Below are positions 36,414-47,400 of a stretch of DNA of 64,000 nt, piece by piece. Origin of the DNA: Linnemannia elongata (Eukaryota; Mortierellomycota; Mortierellomycetes; Mortierellales; Mortierellaceae); contig JAXBDG010000005.1 of assembly GCA_036320915.1 (NCBI GenBank), forward strand, positions 2,170,001-2,234,000, given 5' to 3'. Position numbers and translations under genes: made by a program. The notes under the pieces were generated by a model, which was given only the letters and a program-made list of their open reading frames with translations, was not told where the DNA came from and searched no databases. Numbering within the stretch: position 1 is the first letter of the stretch; each line of letters opens with the position of its first letter.

Positions 36414-38959
36414 CAAGAGCCTACTATTGCATAATAAAGTAATTGGCCATTCGTTAGCGTGTTTTGTTTGACTGAGAAAAGCGATTTAAATTGGGTGTTG
36501 AACACAAGGAATCATTGTGAGATAGATGAGTGAGCTATGCTAACGTTCGTATTTTGTGAACGAAATAAAATCAAGAAACGTAAGAACGCGAGGAAAGGAA
36601 AGGGGCGAATTATTTTTTTATCCAATTGTGCATCGTCTAGTCGCTCTCGCGGTCCAAAGATTGGTGAGGAACTGGCTTTTGTATGTTGTTGTTTTTGTTT
36701 GTTGTTGGTTTTGTTAATGTTGCTTTTGTTTCTCTGTTTATTGTTTGTTTGTCTGTTTGTTTGGGTGCCCATGCTACATGCAACACTGCAGAAGTCGACC
36801 CAAAGAATACCCGTTGAAGAGCGCCTAACCGAAACAATAGGCTCCCCTTCCCTCCGCGAATTTGCTTTGCTTTCAATTGAGAGAGGATTGGGATTCATGG
36901 TCGTTGCGCTGTTGCTGTTGTTGGTATTCTTGGTTGGGCCCTTCCCCAATGACGGGGATTAAAAAGCACATGCGGATATTTGGTTTTGCGCCCGTGGGAT
37001 CCCTGCCTGCCCTGCCTGCTCCCCCCGCTCATCCCACCTAGACTACCCTCATTCCTTTAGTTAGTGCCAGACCATGAACTCCTTGCTATTCTCTTACCCC
37101 TCTTCCTCCTTCCTACCCCTTCGAACCCCTTGCAAGCTCATCTCATCTTTTTTTGTTTTTGAGCGAATTCGTGTGAGAGTTTTTTGTCTTTTCTTTAGTG
37201 CGTGGCGCACCTTTGGATTAGTGCCATAAGGGCGGAGATGAAATGTTCCTTTCTGAGAAACAAAAATTGGTTATGATGTGGTAAAGAAGGAGATAGGGGA
37301 GGATGGATGCACAACAGGAAAAAAAAAAAAAGGGTGGGTGCCCTATGGGTCTGTCTATCTCCTTGAAAAAACCACACTCACAAGGGGGGAAAAAAAATAA
37401 ACTGGCCCGACCTGGTCGATCCACTACCCATCAAAAATGAACCTGGACATGCCAGTTAGCGAAGAATGCAGTGTAGAAGAAAATGTAAATTACAGATATG
37501 GATTGAATTTCATCTCAACTCTCGAGCCATATCAGTTATCGCCAAGGCGGGAAAAGGAAACGAGGTGAGTAAGAGAGGGAAGAGATAGAGAAAGGTCAAA
37601 AGCGAAGATGAAAGAGGAGTAGTGAATAACAACACAAACGAGGATGAGGAGGAAGGCCATTCATTCGTTCAATCTTTCGCGCAGTCCAACTCTCGACTTC
37701 TTCCTGTATTGTGCTCACGGATACTGTCTTGTTTTCTTTTGCTATTTGTTGTTGCAGAACAAGGCATTCGTGTTTACTATTGTTCCTTTGAAGACCTCAA
37801 TTGAGCAATGGTCCGTTTTTATGGTTAACTCCGTCCCTTAGGCCCATCGGTTCAACTCTGTTTTGTTTTTGTTATTCTTGTTTTGCGCGGGTCCTTTTTT
37901 TTTTTTACTTTGCCTTCCTGTCGTTTTTTGTTGTGTCTGTCTCCTGTGGTTCTCTAAAGCAGACCCTTTCACTCTCTTGCTGTCTCCTTTCACTCCCTCG
38001 AGGCATCTTTCCTTCCAAACCATGATATCTCGTCTTTGTGTATCTGTGTGTGAGCGTGCGTATGTGTAAATGTATAATTGTTATGCATTATTGTCGGCGG
38101 GTCCATGCCTGTTGCAATGAAGCTGAGTATGGGATTGGTGTCCCCCTCAAACCCTCTCATTCTGCCTCTTAGTTTTCCTTTCTTCGTTCCCTCGCTCACT
38201 CACCCGTTCATTTCACAGGCATACAACCCATCTGTCTACACCTTATCTTCTCTTTGTTCTCCTCTCTTCTGTTCTCTCATTCTTATTTCTTCAATTCCTT
38301 TCGTTTCTTGTTTTTGTTCTGTTTTCGCATTTTCCCCATCGCCATCTCGCCCTGTTGTTCTTGACTCTTGACGGTAGTGAAAAAAGAAAAAAAGAGAACA
38401 GGTAACAACCCCATCTTCATCTACAAGAAAAGCGGTGTTTATTTTTCTTTTTTTCTTACAATTTTCCCATTGATATATTTTTCCTGGTGTACTGCTTCTG
38501 GGTCCCTCCCCTGCTGCTTCATTTTTCATGTCTTGGTTACAAAGACAGTGCAGTGGCAAGACACATACAAGGAGGTGGGGGCACGACAGCCAAGGCCCAG
38601 ACACATGCAGACCACTTTCCACTACCTCCTATGATCGCCTGGTGTTGCGCCTCGCCTGGCTGTGTTTAAATTACATCTCGATGGGGAAGCGGGGGAAGGG
38701 GGCGACGGCAACTCAACTACCCTCATTTGATGAATCATGTCCAGTGCGTCAATGGGTGAACCCTCTTCCTTCGACAGTTTGATACCTAACCCCCGCCCGG
38801 TCGGGTCCGAGCATCGGCCTCTGCTTAATCTCCTCTCGCTTTTCCCTACTGTCTGTCCTCCTCTAACACCGAAGCAACGCTCTCTTTCTTTTTCTCTCTC
38901 TCCTTTACTTTGTCAACACTGTCTTTTTTCTCCTCAAGTCTTCCCCTCAACACACTCTC
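36414..38959. other. 2.5-kb intergenic region
   Basis: No supported gene. It is rich in T-runs, TTTGTTTG repeats near 36680-36770, and C/T-rich sequence towards 38900 that leads into the next gene. An upstream exon of the gene starting near 38960, such as one encoding a signal peptide, may be hidden here. Confidence 0.4.
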
Positions 38960-40681
38960 ATGATGGATTGGGACGACTGTGACCACGTTACTGACGAGGA
39001 CCGAGATTCCGAGGATCGCCATGTGCGGTGGAGGTATTGGCGCTGCCGAGGTGGAAGAGGAGGAGGATGGGGAGCATCAGATCCAAAACCGACCACAACC
39101 ACCCTTGGCTACACACAACCCACAGCAACGGCAACAGTTCCTTCACCTGATAGCACCACCTACGCCAGCCAAACAGCCCCTTTTGCGGGATACAGCCAAA
39201 CAGACGTGGGTGACCAAACAGAAGGAACCAAGTCGTCTTCAACAGCACTTATCGCAGGAATTGCCTCTGGCATCGCCGTTCTCATCATTCTAGGACTTGT
39301 CCTCTGGTGTTTCCTCCGGCGGCGACGGGGTCGGGGGTCTCTTTCACCGACCAAAGAGGGTGCCAGGTCAATGGAACAACAACAGCAACCAACCTACCCA
39401 GAATCTCAACAAATATACCCAGGACAAGGACCAGGACAAGGACCAGGACAAGAACAGATTCGCGATAATTCGCGTGTAATTCCCTTTCCGCCACCAGCTG
39501 TTGCCAGACATGCCGTCAACAAGAGCATAAGCTCAATCTCGTCTGCCAGTCTACCCATCCAACTCCCAACATTCCCATCGCCAACTCCTCGAGATCGGAA
39601 ACCCAGCACCCTCCATCGCCTGAACGCCTCAACCTCTTCTGCACCATACATAGAATCCAATCCAATCCCTCCTCAACCACCCTTGCCAGACAACTTTTCA
39701 GGATACGCATCACAACCAACGGAGGTTGCTGTACCACCAAACGATTTTTACATAGACATGCTTGGATTCGGTACAGAAAAGGTATTGGTGAACTCTAATA
39801 TGACATCACCTTACCCAAGCGCAATGGCCCGACCACACCCACCACAACAACAACATACAGCAACTCTAGCATCGTCATCATCAGCACATCCGACCTTCCC
39901 TATACCCCCGCCAGTGCCAACTCGGTCCCGTTCTTCGAGCATAGCGTCCTTGAAGAAACACTCTGAATCGGCACGCGTTACAGGAGCGTGTCCAAAACTT
40001 TCGAGAGACGCTCGACAGATGGTCCAACAGTTCCCTCCTCCTCCACCCCCACCCCAAGTCCCTCCTCCGGCCATTCCAGATGAAGTCCTTGGTCAATCAC
40101 CCTACATTCGATCGCCCAGGTCACGATCCGCCACAACGTCGTTCGAGGGCAAAGAGCCACTGAGTCAGTACTGGGTCGCGTCTCCCTCAAACTCCCGTCC
40201 CTCCAGCTACGTATCCAACTCTGGCAGGAAAGACGGTTCTCCTGCTAAGGGAAAACGGTCTGCCTCACGGTCTGCTTCCTTGAGCAGGAAAGTGACTGAT
40301 CCTGCTCAAGGCCCTTCCCCTGAGCCACGCCCTCTGCCAAGCAATAGCCCACAACCCCACGAAAGAGGGGCAAGAGACAAGAGATCTCTGCGATCCCATC
40401 GGAGGAGTCAGAGCAATATCTACGGCGGAGGTTCAACTGCCTCGATGGATGCGTTAGATCGATCTTTGAACATGAGTCCAGTGCAGTTCCGTGCTCCATC
40501 AAGTCCGTCTTTGCCTCGTCCTATCTTACGCAACAATTCTTACGGTGGCCACTCCTCTGACTCTTCTCAAGATCTTGAAGGGATTATATCTGGAGCTCTT
40601 GCTATCACTGCTGCCAAGAAACAGGCTGACGGAACTTCCCTCAGTGTGCCCATTTATCAGGACAAGCGCCTTTACATTTGA
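38960..40681 (+). CDS. Single-pass membrane protein with Ser/Thr ectodomain and proline-rich cytosolic tail
   Basis: Open frame of 573 aa. A short Thr/Ser-rich segment (SDPKPTTTTLGYTQPTATAT) precedes one strong membrane helix (STALIAGIASGIAVLIILGL) and a basic stop-transfer RRRRGRGS. A ~440-residue disordered tail follows. It has a 12-bp tandem repeat giving GPGQ units, proline runs, and a C-terminal segment ending SVPIYQDKRLYI. The layout resembles fungal wall-stress sensors and other type I Ser/Thr-rich proteins. No Cys-rich domain is seen, so no family is assigned. The first ~35 residues (MMDWDDCDHVTDEDRDSEDR) do not look like a signal peptide. The true start may lie in an upstream exon, with this part being intron. 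Strand and tail are secure; the N-terminus is not. Confidence 0.65.
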   Translation: MMDWDDCDHVTDEDRDSEDRHVRWRYWRCRGGRGGGWGASDPKPTTTTLGYTQPTATATVPSPDSTTYASQTAPFAGYSQTDVGDQTEGTKSSSTALIAGIASGIAVLIILGLVLWCFLRRRRGRGSLSPTKEGARSMEQQQQPTYPESQQIYPGQGPGQGPGQEQIRDNSRVIPFPPPAVARHAVNKSISSISSASLPIQLPTFPSPTPRDRKPSTLHRLNASTSSAPYIESNPIPPQPPLPDNFSGYASQPTEVAVPPNDFYIDMLGFGTEKVLVNSNMTSPYPSAMARPHPPQQQHTATLASSSSAHPTFPIPPPVPTRSRSSSIASLKKHSESARVTGACPKLSRDARQMVQQFPPPPPPPQVPPPAIPDEVLGQSPYIRSPRSRSATTSFEGKEPLSQYWVASPSNSRPSSYVSNSGRKDGSPAKGKRSASRSASLSRKVTDPAQGPSPEPRPLPSNSPQPHERGARDKRSLRSHRRSQSNIYGGGSTASMDALDRSLNMSPVQFRAPSSPSLPRPILRNNSYGGHSSDSSQDLEGIISGALAITAAKKQADGTSLSVPIYQDKRLYI

Positions 40682-40868
40682 CTTTCACCCCTACCCCTAC
40701 CTAATAATAAAAACCACTTTTGCATCTTTCACGCGTCTCGATTTCACGTTCACGCGTTTCCATCAGCTTCATTTCTGATCACCAGTCACGCTGCGCCATT
40801 GTATTTTTCTTTTTACTTGCTAACAGACCGAGGATTCATCTTTCCTCCACCATTTACAACAAACAACG

Positions 40869-42824
40869 ATGCAATCGAACAAGGCCAAGTACCATGCCGA
40901 GTACCACTCCAAGATCAACTCCATCACTCTCTCCGTCCAAGTTTCCCCCTCAGGGGTCACCTGCAGGATCGGTCCCCAAGCAGTCGACCTCATCCCTTCC
41001 ATCCAACCAGGCCTGAACTTTGACGATGCGATTCCTCTACATGATGAAGAAAAAGGCGTCGCTGTAACTAGCGACAAACTGTTGCTCCCAGCGCGTGTCA
41101 TGCCCACAAGGACAACTCTGGATCCATCATCGTCGCGCTCGAACTTGCTGTCTCTCAAACTTACGGCCTTGCCCAATATGCCACTGGAGACTTCGAATGC
41201 GTCGTCATTGTCCGCAGCCTCGACGACAGAGTTTCCGCCTTCACCGCTCCCTGCTTCGCAGCTCCAAGGCCTTGAGAACCTCGCGTGTGGTTCCTGTGGG
41301 AACACCCTTCTCAGAGCAACTACCAGCTCCGATCCTGGATTGCCTTCAGGACCTATCCAGAGAGTTGTCGACCTGCCCTCGGAGCATTGGCAGGAACTTG
41401 TGGACTGTTGGATGTGCCACGAGGAGGATTTTACAGAGCTGCGCGAGGGAGATCTGGGTGCTCGTCTCGGACAAGCTCTCGTAGGAGGAACCTATCTGCT
41501 GATCCACGCCAAGGATGTCGAACACCACGCCGTGATGATCGAAGAGGACGCCCGCTCAATTGATGTAAGTCACCCTTCCTCACTTGCCTTATTCCTGCCC
41601 ACTCCCCTTCATGTTACGGACTATTAGAAGACCGGCGTCTCGAGCTACTGACCGACCGTTGTCGATACTCCAGTCCAACATTAATCTTAAAAGTGGAAAA
41701 TGCAACTCATCTTGTTTGTTTTTTGCAGCACTGCAAAGAATATGAGGTGTTTTGTGTGATCCCTTTTGCTATCAGCCAGAACAGACTGAATCTACTATTG
41801 TTCAGTAACGAGCTATGTGTGTAGCAATACTCCTTCCTTTCGCCTTCCATTTTTTTGCTACGTTTACGTTTGGCACTAACCATTGTTTATGTAATTGACT
41901 CACGGGTCAATGCGACATAGTGGACAAAGGGAATCAAGCGGCGGTGGCGCCCACTTGCATGCTCAAGGTGCCTATCGCCTGTTGGTGATGGCTGGTATCA
42001 GTCCCGACTCGAAAACGGAACAGGTAAAGTATTAATGCGCTTTCGCCGTAAGTTTACCCTGCCGTGAAGCGGTAACATTTAAACTACTGCTGACTACTGC
42101 TAACACTTTTTTTCTCGACTCCGATAGACCTGGAGATGATTCAGGTCAAATTCCATAAATATCTGGTGCTGTATCATGGTCGAAACCAGCAAGCACAGCA
42201 GGCGCTTGTCATTCCACGCCAACGATTCTCGTCGTACGTTGCTACAGAGATTTTCGAGTCTGCAAGGCACCATGCGACATACAGGTTCATTCTTCAGGAT
42301 CGACTTCAAGGCCGCGACATGCTTTTGGTAAGGGAGGAACCTCTGTTTTCGACGACATAGTGTGTTTGTCTCTCATTGCGCGCTCATGCCGCTTACAAAT
42401 ATCTCTGAATTCATTTTTTGCATTGTCGTAGCTATGGATGCTGAACTGGGATACAACTATTGTCACCAACCAGGAACCATTACAGGACCACCAGCTATCA
42501 TGGGACGGCTCTCTGCGGATGGATCTGAACACGACATCAAGCGGAAGAGGTAAAAAAGTCATGAAGGTGTTGTATCTATGCGCTGTTCCTGAAGATCAAG
42601 ATCAACAACAAGGTGGGGGCGGCGTTTATTCAAAAGAAACAAGATTATGGGACCAGTGGCGTGGGGATCCAGGGGTAGAGAAACTAGAGTTTCAAGAGCG
42701 ATTGGTCCTTGGCTTGATTGCAATGCTGGAGCAGAGCTCAAGCTGTACTCCTCCCGGCCTAAATGGCGCTGCATCCGCTGTCATGGCCATGGATGGTATG
42801 CGTGTTGGGTCTTTTGAAATATAA
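40869..42824 (+). CDS. UBE3D/Ipa1-type HECT-like E3 ubiquitin ligase domain protein
   Basis: Five exons, 40869-41564, 41729-41818, 41921-42023, 42128-42327 and 42432-42824, all in phase, give 493 aa. The signature segment is DLPSEHWQELVDCWMCHEED at about residues 175-195. It is preceded by the metal-binding type motif CGSCGNTLL, and CSRC occurs in exon 3. This is the hallmark of UBE3D (E2C-binding protein) and yeast Ipa1, which is needed for mRNA 3'-end processing and ubiquitin-related regulation. The C-terminal part (MLLLWMLNWDTTIVT) matches the hydrophobic strand and Trp-rich end seen in the family. Location is probably nuclear/cytosolic. The second donor is GTGTAG, weaker than the others, but phase and residue continuity support it. 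Confidence 0.85.
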
Positions 42825-42903
42825 AAGAGTCGCTAGTGATATCCACAGTAGTGTTGAAAAAAAAGGCGATAATAAAGATACTCTTTCTCATGACAAGGAC
42901 CGA

Positions 42904-43227
42904 TCAATCCTTTGCTTGTTGTTGTTTTTTGGGTGTTGGTTTCTTGAAGATGCTCTCTAGCCAATACGGATCGACGGTCTTCCAGGCCTGGATCATAGCG
43001 ATATCCTGCTCTCCGCCGCGAATGAGATTGTCAATTGTATCGGTATCTCTCTCATGTTGGTAGATCAAGATGCCGTCCCGGATGTTGTATCTTAGTTTCC
43101 GTTGGAGGTGTCCCAATTGCGGCGCGAGTCCACCCTGCAGATTTGGTGGCGTCAATCGTGTTGCTCGAAGTGCGGCACGAAAAAAGCGCAGCGTTGGCGG
43201 ATATGGCAGCACTTGAATCGATGCCAT
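42904..43227 (-). CDS. LYR-motif family mitochondrial protein
   Basis: Single exon of 107 aa. LYR proteins are small mitochondrial matrix factors that bind acyl carrier protein and help assemble respiratory complexes or Fe-S proteins. The pattern is: RFFRAALRATRL near the N-terminus (Phe in place of the Tyr of LYR), KLRYNIRD in the middle, then DTIDNLIRGGEQDIAMIQAW. This matches the three-helix layout with the conserved R-x-N-I-R and G-E-x-D-x-x features. The N-terminus is basic and lacks acidic residues, fitting mitochondrial import. The tail FKKPTPKKQQQAKD is basic. The specific paralogue (LYRM type) cannot be named. A perfect CRE and an inverted CCAAT box lie upstream. Confidence 0.7.
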   Translation of the reverse strand: MASIQVLPYPPTLRFFRAALRATRLTPPNLQGGLAPQLGHLQRKLRYNIRDGILIYQHERDTDTIDNLIRGGEQDIAMIQAWKTVDPYWLESIFKKPTPKKQQQAKD

Positions 43228-43336
43228 ATGTTTCCTTGTCTTTTTCTTGTCCGTCGTACTACTGGGTTCCTTAAAGTTGAAGAAGGATGACGGGAAGCAG
43301 CAAGGAAGTTGTTACCATGGGAGAGAAAGATCAGAG

Positions 43337-43344
43337 TGACGTCA
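43337..43344. promoter_or_regulatory. Perfect CRE palindrome TGACGTCA
   Basis: The 8-bp CREB/ATF consensus lies about 110 bp upstream of the LYR gene ATG on the minus strand. An ATTGG (CCAAT on the minus strand) follows at about 43388. This arrangement suggests a bZIP-regulated promoter, which is inference. Confidence 0.5.
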
Positions 43345-43502
43345 CACTGGCTTTCGGGTACAGGACAATGGACGCCATAATTCTCTTATTGGCTGAAGCT
43401 AACCATGAAATCTTTCCTAATATGGATTAATTTTTACAGTCAATTGACACCATAATACAATGAAAATAGGCACAATGAGATCATTTGACACAATACATTT
43501 AT

Positions 43503-43739
43503 TCACTGGCATTTTCGCAAAGCACTGCTCTCATTAGGGCCTTTGACTTGAAGATAGGCGCTGTGTATCAAAGCAACTGTTTCTTGGAGGTACAGTAACG
43601 AGCACTTTCTTTTCTTTTTAGCCTCAAGCACATGGTACATCTTCTCAAGAAGAGTCATTAACTCTGTCTCGCCGTCCCCAAATGCTTGGACATTCTCGCC
43701 CTCATTGGCCAATAAATCAGCCTGTCTCTTTTCAGCCCT
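43503..43739 (-). CDS. Small 3' exon of an unrecognised gene
   Basis: An open frame of about 78 codons begins right after a strong acceptor (CTATTTTTTAG) at 43740 and ends with a stop at 43503. The translation contains NEGENVQAFGDGETELMTLL, then EKMYHVLEAKKKRK and an amphipathic helix-like tail, so it looks coding. An upstream exon with an ATG could not be identified. A TATATAT/TATAAAATATG sequence near 43810-43840 on the minus strand may mark the promoter and start. If translation begins inside the exon, the first ATG gives about 50 aa. The function is unknown. Confidence 0.4.
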   Translation of the reverse strand, partial: RAEKRQADLLANEGENVQAFGDGETELMTLLEKMYHVLEAKKKRKCSLLYLQETVALIHSAYLQVKGPNESSALRKCQ

Positions 43740-44430
43740 CTAAAAAATAGCTCTTTGACAACTCATTTGATGGACTCAAGTTTTCGGTTGATTTGACATA
43801 TTTTATATCGCTCTATTCACTAATATATACGGCCGGCAGCCACTGCGTTGAGACCTTTGACTCCAAGCTGTTAAGTGGGAGTGCGGGGAGTAACGAAAAG
43901 AATGAGTTGACTTTATTCATATCACACGAAGGATGAAAGCTATAAAAATAGCACCTGATCCGTGCTCAAGTCCTGTCACCACGGTTTACATGTAATGGAG
44001 GTACACTTCTCTTTTTTCGGGCTCTTATCTCATGGAATACTTCGACAGTGATCAGCGCTTGTTCTCGCTAGCCTCGAACGCCAAGGTGTTTGCGACCTCC
44101 CGTTCTGACTTCTCTCGTTCTCATTCTTCTGCCCGATGCTTTTTGAAGGTGAAGACGGATATGCGGTGAAATACTATTCTCCACAGTCAATTAGATTGAT
44201 ATCACAACTGGTTAACTCTTGCACGAGAGTAAAGTCTCCACAAAAGCAAACTTCCATGCACAGTTACATAAGCTTCCGTTATCTGGCCTATAACGCTTTT
44301 CTCGCCGTCGCGGCCCCTTAAACGCATGATCCTCACTCAATCACCCTTGTCCCAACAGCTTCACCCATCGTTCCCCTCTTCTCAATTCCTCACATCACCC
44401 CCACTCTCATCTCATCCGCCACTAGCCAAT
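43740..44430. promoter_or_regulatory. Region upstream of the nuclease-fusion gene
   Basis: This 690-bp stretch lies between two genes. The last 100 bases before 44431 are C/T-rich leader. A 45-codon plus-strand frame from 44032 (MEYFDSDQRLFSLASN) is noted but unsupported by splice or family evidence. Confidence 0.4.
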
Positions 44431-47400
44431 ATGGGACTGAAGGGGTTCTATCCTTGGCTCCGCAAGAAGAAAGGCTACCATCCCACGCTTCGTCACCCCA
44501 TGCACCACCACCTGCCTGACGACGCCATTATTCGCGTGGATGTTTTGTCTTTCTTTACCAAAATTCGCGGAATCTACACCAAGCATGCAGACGACAAAAC
44601 AAAGGCGCAAGCTATCCTATTCGAGCATCTCAAGAAATACGGCGACCCCTCCCACATGGTGTTCTATGTCGACGGCGCCCCTGCTCTCGAGAAGAAGGAG
44701 ACTCACCGTGAGCGAAACGAGAAGCGAGCTAAGGCCCTCAAGAATGCCAAGGTTGCCATTGAGACGCTCGGGAACCGCATCAATCAAGGCAAACCGCCCA
44801 CCAAGCAGATGTTCAAGAATGTAGAGAGGAGTCTCCGTGGAGGATTCAAGTGGTCTCTTCAAGATCGGGAAGACTTCGTCCATTTTCTGCAGGCTCAAGA
44901 GCTCGATGCGCACCTTTGCAGGACCGAGGCCGACATTGATATCGCTGCAGAGTGCCAACCCAAAGACGTTGTTCTGACTCAAGACTCGGACTTTTTCGCT
45001 TACGATTCAGTTACAACGATCTGGCGTCCTGTGGGCAAGTGGGACGACGTCAAGGTCTTAGAATATAGTAGAGAGGCGGTGCTGGCCCAGATACGACTGT
45101 CAACCACCAAGCTTACTGCACTGGCATGCGTCTCGAGTAACGACCAGAACAAGAACATTCCATCGATGGGGATTGCCACCAACTACAGCATTATAAAGGA
45201 TCTACCCGATACAGGTAAGAACAAATAATTTGCCAGCATGCCCATACCGCCTCTATTCTTTGTGGATATGGCCAGACTCATCATGACTCCTTTGGACCCT
45301 TTCTCTATCAGACGTGCCATCCCTGGTGAAGGAGTATCTCGAGAGCCCACGCGTGGTCTGCCGCGGTCAGGAAGGAATCGATTTCACGGCCTCTATTCTC
45401 GTGTTTACCACAATGACCCAGGAGATTGCTGCTCCAGCGGGCGTATCCTCTGTTCCGTCGCCGTCGTCACAGTCAGTGACGCCTTTGACGGCCTCTGCTG
45501 CATCCATCTTATCGTACGAACTGCTCTGTCATCAGTACAAGGTGATCAAGGACCAGCATGCCAGAGCCAAGGAACAGAAGCGCCAAGGGAACTCGAGCAG
45601 CAAGAGGTAACACATTAAGTGATATGTGATTCCCTCACATGACCCTTGATATGGCTTTCCCATCACTTGCGATCAGTCTAACATGCTGTTTGCCTATTAC
45701 CGCACTCTTCGACATGCTCTAGCAACTCTAAACCCAATCGGCAGGGCAAGCATAGGGAATTTAGAAGGCATCGCGTGATCGATCGGCCTGCTCACCAGCC
45801 TCGAGTCTCGCAACAGGTGCACCGGCCGCGGCATTCGTACAAGTCACGCGCAGAACCACAGCAACACGAACAGCCATCGATCTGTAAGCAATATGAACGA
45901 AAGCCCTACACGGCGGAGCAAGAGGCACGGTACCGGGAGTCGACAGCTGAGGCCAGGGGAAAGAAGGCGAAGAAGAAGCGACATCGTGAGACTCAGCGAC
46001 TCAAAAAGGAAAAGGAGGTAGCCAAGAAGCCGCCGCCCAAGATCGACGAGATGAACAAGGCTCAGCTGATCAACGCTATGATGTACGAGCATCCCCTTGT
46101 TTCCCTTCAAGTCGGCACAGTCAATGCCAACAGTAAGCGGGCAGCGGCAGCAACAACCACCAACGCCAATCAACTCCCATCGTCTGAACAACAAAAGCAA
46201 CAACAGCAACAAGAGGTTTCTGCCTGCATTTTGGACATTGTTGGGCAAGTTCGCGCGACGAAGAGACATGCACAAGAGTTTTTGGGCACGTTCATCGAGA
46301 CCGTCTTTGAGAGCGGTCTGACCGAGAATGACCGTATCATTCTGTACTCTTTGTGTCCCGTCGTCGAGTCCAAAATCCGTATGGTGCCTCAACCCAAGCA
46401 GGATTCTCAGGCACGCAGCAGCAGTTCCGCTGGCACTCCCACGAAGGCTGAAGGCAACAAAGACACGGAGGATGAAGGCGACGAAGACGCGGAGGACGAA
46501 GACGACGAGGATGCGGAGGATGAAGGCGACGATGATGCCGAGCCGTCTGCAATGGACAAACCCTTCTTTGCCTTTTACCAGATCCTTCTGGCGCATATCT
46601 ACTCCCGCAAGATCAAGTTCAAGACGGTTGCCGAGCGGCAAGTTGGCCAGCTGCTTACACGTGCCACCTCATTGGGCATCACTTTGCCCTCTGTTCCTCC
46701 ACGCGACATCTCCTACCAAACCAACGGGTTGCTCGAGTCGACCACCAAGCAACTTTATTGCTCCATCAAGAAGATGTATCGCAACGGCTCGGTCGCTCTT
46801 GAAAAGAAGGTAATGTGAAAGTTGTCAGTCAAAGCTTTGTCACGGACGAAATACAAAGAGAATAGCATTCATCAAAACATATTCCAAAACTAACGCTTTT
46901 CTTTCCCTCTACATTAGATCAACTCACAAGCGGATGTCCAACCTGGCACGGTACTTCCCAAAATCGACCCCAAGCTACCTGCCATTGAGAACTACCTACT
47001 TTTGAACAAGGCCACCGGCGGATCGAGGCGTATTGCGCCTCTCTCACCCCTGGCGCCTCGCTACGTTAGCTTCTCTGAGCGGCAGTTGCTTCCACTGTTC
47101 TGGTCTTGGCCAACCCTCAAGGACAAGATCCGACGGATGATGAACGAGGATCGCTACTTTCAGGATCCGGCCATAGTTCCCTCGCAGGCTGACGCTTTGG
47201 ACTGGCTAGCCAGGACGACGCCTGGTCGCCTCATAACCTCTTTCCTGTCGGATGTCGGTCTCCCGCCAGACAAGCACGACAAGGGCTATCGCAAAACAAC
47301 AACTGTCATGGACATGGACGGCAAGGACGGCAAGGAAGGGCTTCGGGAACACCTCAAATGTCTGCGGGCTGAGACGTTTAACCCCAGGGATTGGCACAAC

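Noticed and set aside
44032..44321. Frames starting MEYFDSDQ (44032) and MLFEGEDGYAVKYY (44136)
   Set aside because: They look mildly protein-like, but are in different frames, short and without splice partners; they probably lie in the leader of the nuclease-fusion gene.
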